A stretch of 64,000 nt of DNA, from the NCBI RefSeq assembly GCF_900095855.1, contig NZ_FMIY01000002.1, positions 1,107,322 through 1,171,321 on the forward strand, written 5' to 3'. Each line of letters opens with the position of its first letter. Positions within the stretch are counted from its first letter, which is position 1. Shown here in pieces: positions 11,003-18,984 of this stretch. The translations under genes were made by a program, and so were the position numbers. The notes beneath the pieces are model-generated. The model worked only from the letters and a program-made list of their open reading frames with translations. It made no database searches and was not told the origin of the DNA. The stretch comes from Megasphaera coli (GTDB taxonomy: Bacteria; Bacillota; Negativicutes; Veillonellales; Megasphaeraceae).

Positions 11003-12259
11003 TTATTCTTTTACTTTCGCCAAGGTATATGTCTTCTTCCCCTTACGGACGATAATATATTTCCCTTCCGAGTTTTTGTGCGGCGTAACGACCGCATCGA
11101 GGTCCGTCACTCTTACACCGTTGATCGTAACGGCACCGTTCTGCACGTCTTCACGGGCCTGGCGCTTGGACTTGTAAATGGTCGAATCAACAAGCCAGTC
11201 GACAATATTTTTCTCATCCGCTCCGACCGTTACGGTCGGCATCTTTCCGAATGCCTGTTCCAATTCGCTCTTCTTGAGCTCCGCAATGCTGCCGTGATAC
11301 AGGGCTTCCGTAATTCGTTGCGCTTCTTCAAGTGCCGCATCGTCATGAACAAAGCGCGTAACTTCTTCCGCCAGCCGGCGCTGAGCCAATCGTTTTTCCG
11401 GCTCTTCCAGAACGGCCGTTGCCAACTCTTCGATGTCCTTCTGACCGAGGAAAGTAAAGAATTTCAAATACCGCACTACATCGGCATCATCCTGGTTAAG
11501 CCAAAATTGGTAGAATTCAAAGGGCGATGTCTTTTCCGGATCAAGCCAGATAGCGCCGCCGGCCGTCTTGCCGAATTTCGTGCCGTCCGACTTGAGCATG
11601 AGAGGAATCGTAAGACCGTATGCTTCCTGTTCGGCTCCTTCAATCTTATGAATCATATCGATGCCGGACGTAATATTTCCCCACTGATCGGCACCGCCTA
11701 TTTGCAGCTGCACGTCATACGTTTTCAGTAAATGATGAAAGTCGACGGACTGAAGAATCTGGTATGAAAATTCCGTAAAAGAAATGCCCGCGTCGAGGCG
11801 GCTCGCAACAACGTCTTTTGCAAGCATTACGTTAATACTGAACAATTTTCCATAGTCGCGCAAAAAGCCGAGAAGATCCAATTTAGACAGCCAGTCATAG
11901 TTGTTGACAACGGAAATATTCGAATTTTCGCCGAAAAGGTGGGTAAACTGTTTTTTCAGTTTTTCACCGTTAGCCGCAATTTGTTCCACTGTTTGCAGTT
12001 GCCGTTCCGTCTTACGCCCGCTCGGATCTCCGATAACACCTGTGCCGGCACCAATAACGATATACGGATGATGACCTGCCAATTGAAAGCGTTTTAACAT
12101 CATAAAGGGAATTAAGTGCCCGATATGCATGCTGTCGCCCGTCGGATCGACGCCGCAATACAAAGAGACACTCTTTTCTTCCGTCAATTTACGCAATCCC
12201 GCTTCATCAGTCATTTGGTTGACCGCACCGCGCCAAGTCAATTCATCAACAATGTTCAT
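11003..12259 (-). CDS. tyrS: Tyrosyl-tRNA synthetase
   Basis: This class I synthetase charges tRNA-Tyr. The product is 418 aa, the usual bacterial TyrS length. The HIGH motif is at residues 45-48, the KMSKS-equivalent is KFGKT near residue 230, and a C-terminal S4 RNA-binding domain (about residues 352-410, KSKRQAREDVQNGAV) binds tRNA. ATG at 12259 is set by GGAGA upstream and by the promoter at 12291-12319, which rules out longer frames. The predicted leader is only about 25 nt, so there is no room for the T-box usual on Firmicute tyrS genes. rpoB lies downstream with its own promoter. Confidence 0.97.
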   Translation of the reverse strand: MNIVDELTWRGAVNQMTDEAGLRKLTEEKSVSLYCGVDPTGDSMHIGHLIPFMMLKRFQLAGHHPYIVIGAGTGVIGDPSGRKTERQLQTVEQIAANGEKLKKQFTHLFGENSNISVVNNYDWLSKLDLLGFLRDYGKLFSINVMLAKDVVASRLDAGISFTEFSYQILQSVDFHHLLKTYDVQLQIGGADQWGNITSGIDMIHKIEGAEQEAYGLTIPLMLKSDGTKFGKTAGGAIWLDPEKTSPFEFYQFWLNQDDADVVRYLKFFTFLGQKDIEELATAVLEEPEKRLAQRRLAEEVTRFVHDDAALEEAQRITEALYHGSIAELKKSELEQAFGKMPTVTVGADEKNIVDWLVDSTIYKSKRQAREDVQNGAVTINGVRVTDLDAVVTPHKNSEGKYIIVRKGKKTYTLAKVKE

Positions 12260-12290
12260 GGCTCTTCTCCTTTTTCTCATAATTGTATTT

Positions 12291-12319
12291 ATTATATATA
12301 TAAGAGCAGAGGGCGTCAA
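12291..12319 (-). promoter_or_regulatory. tyrS promoter
   Basis: Minus strand TTGACG (12314-12319), exact 17-nt spacer, TATAAT (12291-12296). Confidence 0.9.
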
Positions 12320-12376
12320 ATTTTCTATCCTTCGGAATTCTCCTGCAACGACGGTATAATTTTTCTCTTTCATATC

Positions 12377-12412
12377 AAAAACGACGAGACTCGGAAAGAG
12401 AATCGCCGTTTT
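12377..12412 (-). terminator. Terminator at the end of the ECF transporter operon
   Basis: 10-bp stem AAAACGGCGA/TCGTCGTTTT with one G-U pair and a 16-nt loop, directly after the stop at 12419. The stem ends in A/T runs on both sides, so it could work in both directions. Confidence 0.7.
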
Positions 12413-12418
12413 GTATGA

Positions 12419-13885
12419 TTAGCCGATATTTTGTAAATCCTCTACTGCCGCATCGGCCGTAAGCCATGTGTGAGGCGGCTTAAAACCGGCTTTTTCGAAA
12501 TCGAGCTGGCAGGCGAATATTTGCGGCACGGCACTCTTGCACACATTGTGTTCGTACATGTAGCGCAAGGTCGTTTCCAAGTCGCTGTCGCAAAGAACGC
12601 GCCCTTCTTCCAATAGAACAAGGCGATTGGCATAAGGTACGACCGCTTCCAAGGACTGTTCATTGACTATGAGCGTATGGCCGTATTTTACGTTCAATTC
12701 ATGCACGAGCTCATAAAATTCATGAGTTCCCTCCGGATCGAGAGCCGACGTAGGTTCGTCAAAAACGAGAATTTCCGGGTTCGTCGCCAAAACGCCGGCA
12801 ATGACGAGGCGCTGCCGCTGACCGCCCGAAAGGTCGGAAAGCTTTCGCTTCCTGTATTCCGTCAGGCCGACTTTTTCCAAAGCCGCTTCGATGGCCGTTT
12901 CGATCTCCGCCGTCTTCATGCCCATATTTTCTAAACTGAAAGCAATTTCTTCTTCTACCGTCATGGCAACCAGTTGGCTGTCATAGTCGTCCAGCATCAT
13001 GCCGACGTGCTTGGCCAGTTCCACAATGGTCGACTGCGTCGTCGCCTGTCCTTTCACGTAAACCATGCCCTTCATGACGCCGCCGAAGTAATGCGGTACG
13101 GCACCCGTCACGGCGAGGCACAGGGTACTTTTACCGCTGCCGCTCTCACCGGTGACGACGAGAAAGTCTCCTTTATTCACAGTAAGCGAAACATCGCTTA
13201 ATATCGGTATTTTTCGCTTGTTATAAATATAGCTTACGTGCTCGAGAGAAATAAGTGCATCCGTGGCAGGCTTCAGATCGTATTCGCTGTGGTCGGAAAC
13301 ACACTCGCCTTCACTTTCATCCAAAAAGCCTCGAGCCGCAAAGAGGCGCTGTGCAGGAAAATACATGAGCGGTGTAACGACACCGTTTAAGAGGCCGATA
13401 GCCGCGACGAGAGGCAGCATGGCCGTAAAATAAACTCCATCAGGCAGGTTCATGACGAACTTCAAAATTGTCACAAAGGCACCGCCGCTGACACAGGTCG
13501 CGAGAAACCCGCTGAGAACAGGTAAAAGTGAATATTTTTTAATCTTCAAAAAATCCAGATTCTTCACAAGAAAAGCGCAGGTCAAGGCACCGCAAGGTTC
13601 GCTGACCAGATTGCCGTAGGGAAAGCCCGACTTGGACGTAAGTACATTGACAAGAGCCGCCACGAGGCCGATGCCGAAGGCCTGTCGGTACGACGGTTTC
13701 GTCAGGCAAATGGCCACGCAATACGTGGCAATGGTCCAATTCGGCGTAATGCCGAAGACGCTCGGCGAAACGAGATGCAAAATCGTACCGATGGCGAGGA
13801 GGAGCGTGGAAATAGTAATCCAGCGGAATTGTCCGCCCTGGCGATGATGAAATTCCAGCGTGCTTATATCATTTACAGATTTCAC
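12419..13885 (-). CDS. ECF transporter: TrpP-like S-component fused to ABC ATPase
   Basis: A 488-aa two-domain membrane protein. Residues about 20-190 form around six membrane segments resembling TrpP-type tryptophan S-components (LHLVSPSVFG, then GFPYGNLVSEPCGAL). Residues about 215-460 are an EcfA-type ATPase with Walker A GESGSGKST, signature LSGGQRQR and Walker B VFDEPTSALD. ECF transporters import vitamins and similar small molecules; the substrate-binding subunit is normally a separate protein. GTG at 13885 has AAGGAG 8 nt upstream. It is the last gene of an operon controlled by a tryptophan T-box, which points to tryptophan or a precursor as substrate. Confidence 0.82.
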   Translation of the reverse strand: MKSVNDISTLEFHHRQGGQFRWITISTLLLAIGTILHLVSPSVFGITPNWTIATYCVAICLTKPSYRQAFGIGLVAALVNVLTSKSGFPYGNLVSEPCGALTCAFLVKNLDFLKIKKYSLLPVLSGFLATCVSGGAFVTILKFVMNLPDGVYFTAMLPLVAAIGLLNGVVTPLMYFPAQRLFAARGFLDESEGECVSDHSEYDLKPATDALISLEHVSYIYNKRKIPILSDVSLTVNKGDFLVVTGESGSGKSTLCLAVTGAVPHYFGGVMKGMVYVKGQATTQSTIVELAKHVGMMLDDYDSQLVAMTVEEEIAFSLENMGMKTAEIETAIEAALEKVGLTEYRKRKLSDLSGGQRQRLVIAGVLATNPEILVFDEPTSALDPEGTHEFYELVHELNVKYGHTLIVNEQSLEAVVPYANRLVLLEEGRVLCDSDLETTLRYMYEHNVCKSAVPQIFACQLDFEKAGFKPPHTWLTADAAVEDLQNIG

Positions 13886-13897
13886 AATATCTTCTCC

Positions 13898-14605
13898 TTA
13901 TCCCAAGATTTGAAATAACAACGAATAATCGGTCATTCGCCCGTACACGACGAAAACACTGACAAGAACCATCACGGCCATGAGCGCGTAATCGGCGAAA
14001 CGCGGCGCCACATTACTCATAAAGCTGTGTTCATTACTGCCGAAAGCGCGCAGTTCCAAACTGAGAGCCATCGTTTCGGAACGGCTCAGGGACTTTAAGA
14101 TAAGCGGCTGAATGACGGCCATGTAATTTTTTATTTTCTTAAAGATATTCCCCTTCGCCGAAAGTCCTCGGCATGATTGTGCTTCCCGAACGTACCTGCT
14201 TTCGGCAATGAAGTCGGGCACGAAGCGCAGAGCCGCAGTAAACATGAAGGCGTATTCGTAAGGGATTTTAATCTGCTTTACAAGAGCTGCCGTCAAGTCC
14301 TGAAGGCGTGTAGTCGTCAGCAGGATAATGAAGACTACGGTCATGGAAAGCATGCGCAGGCCCGTAATATATGCCGATTCGAGGCTGCCGCCGCCGAGGA
14401 GCTGTACGAGACCGAGAAAAACGGAGAACACACAAAGGCTGAAAAAAGCTTTAAGATTACGCCTCAAATTGCCGCACGCCGCAAGAAGCATCACTTCTAC
14501 GACGACCAGACCCAAGAGCGGAGCCGGCGTATTAAATACGAGGGCCCAGAACGAAAAAGCAATAGTGCCGAAGAGTTTAGTCAGGGGAACGAGATTTTTT
14601 AACAT
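13898..14605 (-). CDS. ecfT: ECF transporter transmembrane subunit (EcfT)
   Basis: A 235-aa inner-membrane coupling subunit with several hydrophobic segments at both ends. It carries the two EcfT coupling-helix signatures: VREAQSCRGLSAKG near the middle and SRSETMALSLELRAFG, which fit the Ala-Arg-Gly type motifs that contact the ATPases. ATG at 14605 follows GGGAGG; it overlaps the upstream ATPase gene by 7 nt, and the fused S-ATPase gene follows after 12 nt. Together the three genes supply the two ATPase domains, the T subunit and the S domain of a complete transporter. Confidence 0.87.
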   Translation of the reverse strand: MLKNLVPLTKLFGTIAFSFWALVFNTPAPLLGLVVVEVMLLAACGNLRRNLKAFFSLCVFSVFLGLVQLLGGGSLESAYITGLRMLSMTVVFIILLTTTRLQDLTAALVKQIKIPYEYAFMFTAALRFVPDFIAESRYVREAQSCRGLSAKGNIFKKIKNYMAVIQPLILKSLSRSETMALSLELRAFGSNEHSFMSNVAPRFADYALMAVMVLVSVFVVYGRMTDYSLLFQILG

Positions 14606-15420
14606 ACTCTTACACCTCCCACCCGTTTCAGCATGGCATCGCGAAAGGCCTCCATAGTCGCGCAATAAGGCAGGCCCGGAACCGCCATGGACAGAGTCAC
14701 CGCATCGGGCCGGTTCAGCCCCAATTCATACAGATCACCGCGCTTCGTAAAAAGCTCTTCCGCTGTGCCGTCAAAGGCCTTCGTCCGATTGCCGATGACA
14801 ACGACACGACGGCAATAGGCAGCGAAGATATCCATGTCGTGTGTAATGACAAGAATCGTAATGCCCTGTTTGTTCAAATCGGCAAGCAGCTCCATCAGCC
14901 GTTCTTTGCCGTTTTTATCCTGACCGCTTGTAGGTTCATCCAAAATAAGGTAGCGCGTTTTCATGGCCAAGGCGGACGCTATGGCAACACGCTGTTTTTC
15001 ACTGCGGTTCAGGTTGGGCGGATAAGCTGCCGCCAAATCCGTCAGATTTGCGGCTTCCAGCGCCGCATTCACATCAGCACTCACTTCTTCGGGAGTGCGG
15101 CCTAATTGCTCAGGCCCGTATGCAACTTCTTCGGCAACGGTGGAACGAAACATCTGCCGCTCCGGCCGCTGAAATACATAACCTATGAAGCGGCTTCGTT
15201 CGGCCGCACCTGCAGCGGTCACATCGCGGCCGTCCAAGCGGACAATCCCGCTCGTCGGTTTTTCAAGTCCCATGAGCAATCTCGTAACAGTTGTCTTTCC
15301 CGAGCCGTTTCGACCGCCCAGACCGATAAATTCGCCTTCCCGGATTTGCACGTTCAAATGCTCCAAAATCGGCTCGCCGCCGGCGTAAGCGAAACTTACA
15401 TCTCTCAATTCCAGCATCAT
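14599..15420 (-). CDS. ecfA: ECF transporter ATP-binding subunit (EcfA), altered signature motif
   Basis: A 273-aa ABC ATPase that should pair with the ATPase half of the downstream fusion protein to power import. Walker A is GRNGSGKTT, Walker B is LILDEPTSGQD and the switch histidine lies in VITHDMD. The ABC signature reads NLNRSEKQRVAIA where NLSGGEKQRVAIA is normal: the SGG is replaced by NRS. This would weaken one of the two composite ATP sites, so the transporter may be functionally asymmetric. The ATG at 15420 is directly after AGGAGG. It is the first gene after the T-box. Confidence 0.87.
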   Translation of the reverse strand: MMLELRDVSFAYAGGEPILEHLNVQIREGEFIGLGGRNGSGKTTVTRLLMGLEKPTSGIVRLDGRDVTAAGAAERSRFIGYVFQRPERQMFRSTVAEEVAYGPEQLGRTPEEVSADVNAALEAANLTDLAAAYPPNLNRSEKQRVAIASALAMKTRYLILDEPTSGQDKNGKERLMELLADLNKQGITILVITHDMDIFAAYCRRVVVIGNRTKAFDGTAEELFTKRGDLYELGLNRPDAVTLSMAVPGLPYCATMEAFRDAMLKRVGGVRVC

Positions 15421-15439
15421 TTACTCCTCCTACATACAA

Positions 15440-15712
15440 AAAACCTTTCGTCCCTGCAATACTACAGGGACGAAAGGTTAATATACTTTCGCGGTGCCAC
15501 CCTTATTGGTCTTATGACCCGGCTCTACATGTACGGCCTAAGCGATACACGTCTCTGCAATAACGGCTGAGATACACCGTCGCACCCTACTTGTCACCTT
15601 TCAGGCCGAAGTCTCGCGAAGCCATTCCGTTTGTTGACCCGTACCGGCCTCTCACCGCCGCCGACTCGCTGCAACCGTCTTCACAAACGTACTTATTTCG
15701 TTCATAGACCGA
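15440..15712 (-). ncRNA. T-box riboswitch with UGG (tryptophan) specifier
   Basis: The leader RNA has all T-box parts. Stem I carries the AAGTA loop-E-like strand, helix CGTTTGT/ACAAACG, and a specifier loop GGAATGGCTTC with TGG at 15624-15622. The T-box sequence AAGGGTGGCACCGCG is at about 15503-15489; its TGGC would pair with a tRNA ending G-CCA, which fits tRNA-Trp. A terminator stem of 15 bp (AACCTTTCGTCCCTG and complement) with a T run ends at 15440. Uncharged tRNA-Trp should stabilise the antiterminator and switch on the downstream ECF transporter genes. Confidence 0.93.
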
Positions 15713-15730
15713 ATTTAAAATTATGTACAT

Positions 15731-15759
15731 AATGTACCCGCTTTTTCAATCCTTGTCAA
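15731..15759 (-). promoter_or_regulatory. Promoter of the T-box/ECF transporter operon
   Basis: Minus strand TTGACA (15754-15759), 17-nt spacer, TACATT (15731-15736), just upstream of the T-box leader. The remaining stretch 15760-15900, between here and tpiA, shows only a weak inverted repeat (GAAGCA/TGCTTC near 15825-15847) and no clear terminator. Confidence 0.78.
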
Positions 15760-15900
15760 TAGGTAAATTTCATTTCTCCATGCTCCGCCGTCGTTCATTC
15801 AAACGCCTGACTAAGCTCCAACATGAAGCAAATTGAAATACTGCTTCGACGAAAGGTTCCTAAACGGCATATGGTAAAAATCGCCGGCAGCAACTGCATT

Positions 15901-16662
15901 TTATTTTATGACGGCATGTTGAATGATGGCCGCAAAGTCGTCAGCCTTCAAGCTGGCGCCGCCTACAAGGCCGCCGTCAATATCGGGCGCGCTCGTAAGT
16001 GCCGCAATATTTTCGGCCTTTACACTGCCGCCATAGAGGACGGAAACTGCAGCTGCAAGGTCTTTGCCATATAATCCGGCAATTTTACGGCGTATGGCCG
16101 AGCACGCCTCCTGCGCTTCCGCAACGCCGGCAGTCTTGCCCGTACCGATAGCCCAAACAGGTTCATAAGCGACAATAATTCGGTCTATTTCTTCACGGTT
16201 GATTCCGTCCAGCGCCGTCGCAATCTGCGCTTCAATGACGGCCGTTGCACTGCCCCGCTCCCTCTGCTCCAAGGTTTCGCCGCAGCAAAGAACGGGCATC
16301 AGACCGTGCGCAAGGGCGGCCTTCACCTTTAAATTGACCGTCCCGTCAGTCTCGTTAAAATACGTGCGGCGTTCGGAGTGGCCTAAAATAACATGGGAAA
16401 CGCCCACGTCAACAAGCATGGCCGGTGAGACTTCTCCCGTATAGGCTCCGCTGTCCTTCCAGTGCATGTTCTGCGCCGCAATTCGCACACCCGTCTCTTT
16501 GGCGAGAGAAACCGCTTCGCCCAAATAAGGAAACACAGGCGCCACAATGACTTCCGGCATACCCTTGTCCGCCACATATCCGATCAGAGCCGAAAGTGTT
16601 TCTCTTACCTCCGCCCCGGTATGGTTCATCTTCCAATTCCCTGCAATAATCGTTTTTCTCAT
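15901..16662 (-). CDS. tpiA: Triosephosphate isomerase
   Basis: This cytosolic glycolytic enzyme interconverts dihydroxyacetone phosphate and glyceraldehyde 3-phosphate. The product is 253 aa, the usual length. Catalytic residues are visible: N9 and K11 in GNWKM, H95 in ILGHSERR and E167 in AYEPVWAIGTG, plus the phosphate-loop GGSV near the end. The ATG follows a GGGAG ribosome site. It is the last gene of the gap2-gap1-pgk-tpiA run, 17 nt after pgk, so it is probably co-transcribed with them. Confidence 0.97.
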   Translation of the reverse strand: MRKTIIAGNWKMNHTGAEVRETLSALIGYVADKGMPEVIVAPVFPYLGEAVSLAKETGVRIAAQNMHWKDSGAYTGEVSPAMLVDVGVSHVILGHSERRTYFNETDGTVNLKVKAALAHGLMPVLCCGETLEQRERGSATAVIEAQIATALDGINREEIDRIIVAYEPVWAIGTGKTAGVAEAQEACSAIRRKIAGLYGKDLAAAVSVLYGGSVKAENIAALTSAPDIDGGLVGGASLKADDFAAIIQHAVIK

Positions 16663-16679
16663 AAGAGCTCCCGCTTATC

Positions 16680-17861
16680 TCATTTATCGCGCAAGGCGGC
16701 AATGCCGGGCAACGTCTTGCCTTCCAAGTATTCCAACGAAGCGCCGCCGCCTGTAGATATGTGCGTAATCCGATCGGCCAGGCCGGCCTTATTGACTGCC
16801 GCAACGGAATCGCCGCCGCCGACTATGGAGACTGCCGAAGCTTCGGCTACAGCCTTGGCAACAGCTTCCGTGCCGCCGGCAAAATGTTCCATTTCAAAGA
16901 CCCCCATAGGCCCGTTCCAGACAATGAGCCTCATGGCTTGCAGCTTATCTGCAAAAAGCTTGCGGCTTTTTGTGCCGATATCCAAAATCATCCAATCTGC
17001 CGGTACATCCGTTACATCCGTTTCTTTAAACGGCGAGTCCGGCGCAAATTCCGATGCCACGACGACGTCGACGGGCAACAGCAGTTCCGTATGCTCTTCT
17101 GCGGCCTTTTCCATGAGGGAAGCGGCCAACTCCAGCTTGTCCGTTTCGACGAGAGACTTGCCGATACCCAACCCCTTAGCGGCTAAAAACGTATTGGCCA
17201 TACCGCCGCCGATAATCATAACGTCCACTTTCGGCAGTAAATTGGAAATAACTTCAATTTTATCGGACACCTTGGCGCCGCCGATAATGGCCGCAAAGGG
17301 ATGTTCCGGATGATTTACGGCCCCGCCGATAAAGCGAATTTCTTTTTCCAACAGAAAGCCTGCGGCCATGGGCAAAAATTCCGTTATACCCGCAACCGAC
17401 GCGTGAGCGCGGTGAGAGCAGCCGAAGGCATCGTTAATCCCCACATCGGCAAGTTCCGCCAAGGCTTTCGCAAAAGCGGGGTCGTTTTTTTCCTCTTCCT
17501 TATGGTAACGCAAATTCTCCAACAGCAGAACTTCGCCGCTCTTCAGCTCGCGGGCCATCTGCTTTACGACTTCACCGACGCAGTCGGGTGCCAGTTTAAC
17601 AGGTACGCCCAAAAGTTCGGTCAGTGCTTCCGCTACCGGGCGCAACGAAAATTCCGGCTTTACTTCGCCCTTCGGCCGGCCCAGATGGCTTGCCAAAATA
17701 ACCGCACTGCCCCGCTCCAGCAGATACTGTATAGTCGGCAAGGTCTTGCGGATTCGCGTGTTATCCGTAATTTGTCCCTTCTCGTTGAGGGGGACGTTAA
17801 AGTCGGCCCGTACAAATACGCGCTTATTGTTCAAGCGTATGTCCGTAATCGTTTGTTTCAT
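16680..17861 (-). CDS. pgk: Phosphoglycerate kinase
   Basis: This enzyme transfers the acyl phosphate of 1,3-bisphosphoglycerate to ADP. The product is 393 aa, the standard length. The N-terminal substrate site RADFNVPLN, the ILASHLGRPKG segment and the C-terminal nucleotide loop SIVGGGDSVAAV with STGGGASLEYLEG are all present. It is 45 nt downstream of the divergent gap1 and 17 nt before tpiA, in the same direction, forming one glycolytic transcription unit. Confidence 0.97.
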   Translation of the reverse strand: MKQTITDIRLNNKRVFVRADFNVPLNEKGQITDNTRIRKTLPTIQYLLERGSAVILASHLGRPKGEVKPEFSLRPVAEALTELLGVPVKLAPDCVGEVVKQMARELKSGEVLLLENLRYHKEEEKNDPAFAKALAELADVGINDAFGCSHRAHASVAGITEFLPMAAGFLLEKEIRFIGGAVNHPEHPFAAIIGGAKVSDKIEVISNLLPKVDVMIIGGGMANTFLAAKGLGIGKSLVETDKLELAASLMEKAAEEHTELLLPVDVVVASEFAPDSPFKETDVTDVPADWMILDIGTKSRKLFADKLQAMRLIVWNGPMGVFEMEHFAGGTEAVAKAVAEASAVSIVGGGDSVAAVNKAGLADRITHISTGGGASLEYLEGKTLPGIAALRDK

Positions 17862-17906
17862 TGAAAGTACTCCTCCTGTTTCCCCGGATAAAAATCGACT
17901 TCATGT

Positions 17907-18932
17907 TTAATTCCATCCTTTTTCGGCAAGGAACCGCACCATATCAACAATACGGCGGGAGTAGCCCCATTCATTATCGTACCAGGCGACGATTTTCACC
18001 ATACCGCCGTCCATCGCAAGGGTCAAGGGAAGATCGACGATGGCCGTGTTTTCATTGCCTCTGAAGTCAACCGATACGAGTTCATCGTCATTTGTGTCAA
18101 TATAGCCCTTGTACGTACCGGCAGCGGCTTTTTGGAAAACTTCATTTACATCTTCCGCCGTCACGTCTTCCCGTTCTAATTCCAGTACAATATCGATAAT
18201 CGACACGTCCGGCGTCGGTACGCGAACGGCATGGCAGCTGAGCTTACCGGCACACTGAGGCAATACTTTGGCAATCGCTTCGGCGGCGCCTGTCGTCGTC
18301 GGAATGATGGACATACCGGCTGCGCGGGCACGACGCAAATCACGATGAGATACATCCAAAATTTTCTGATCCACCGTATACGAATGAACGGATGTAGTCA
18401 TGCCGCGCTTTACGCCATACGTTTCATCCATCAGTTTAAAGATAACGGCTAAGCATCCCGTCGTGCAGGACGCACCGGAAATGACATGATGCTTTGCCGG
18501 ATTATATTCATTTTCATTGACACCCATAACCAACGTAATGTCTTCAATCGTGGAAGGGGCCGTAATAATTACTTTTTTGACCGTGCCGCCTAAAGGCAGC
18601 TTATCCTGTGACGATTCGTTGACACGACCTGCGTACTTTCCGGAAGCGTCAATGACGATTTCCGCACCCAAGCCGTTCCAGTCGACCTTCTTAATGTCTT
18701 TTTCTTTAAAAAGAGGATAGGCGACGCCGTCCATAATGATATGTCCGTCATCATAAGCGATATCGTTGGGCAGCGTTCCGAATATACTGTCATATTTCAA
18801 CAGATGTGCCATTTGTTTCGGCGTACCTATGTCGTTAATAGCAACGATTTCAATATCATTTCTATACTGCTGCACAATTTTAAACACTTGCCTGCCGATT
18901 CTGCCGAAGCCGTTAATTCCGATTTTTACCAT
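17907..18932 (-). CDS. gap: Glyceraldehyde-3-phosphate dehydrogenase, divergent paralogue (gap1)
   Basis: A 341-aa GAPDH-family protein. The Rossmann motif NGFGRIG is at the start, D34 (AIND) suggests NAD preference, the catalytic cysteine is C156 and H183 is the catalytic histidine; the C-terminal WYDNEWGYS is intact. Unlike normal GAPDH, the active-site loop reads SGASCTTGC instead of SNASCTTNC, so both flanking asparagines are glycines. The protein may be a GAPDH with altered kinetics or act on a related aldehyde such as erythrose 4-phosphate. It lies directly upstream of pgk and downstream of gap2, so a glycolytic or gluconeogenic role is likely. Confidence 0.88.
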   Translation of the reverse strand: MVKIGINGFGRIGRQVFKIVQQYRNDIEIVAINDIGTPKQMAHLLKYDSIFGTLPNDIAYDDGHIIMDGVAYPLFKEKDIKKVDWNGLGAEIVIDASGKYAGRVNESSQDKLPLGGTVKKVIITAPSTIEDITLVMGVNENEYNPAKHHVISGASCTTGCLAVIFKLMDETYGVKRGMTTSVHSYTVDQKILDVSHRDLRRARAAGMSIIPTTTGAAEAIAKVLPQCAGKLSCHAVRVPTPDVSIIDIVLELEREDVTAEDVNEVFQKAAAGTYKGYIDTNDDELVSVDFRGNENTAIVDLPLTLAMDGGMVKIVAWYDNEWGYSRRIVDMVRFLAEKGWN

Positions 18933-18984
18933 TCTCTACACCCTTTCCGCCGATCATTTTTCTGCAAAGAAATTTCCGCCGTCT

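Noticed and set aside
12260-12373. N-terminal extension of TyrS by 38 residues
   Set aside because: The region contains the tyrS promoter, and the extension is absent from the family.
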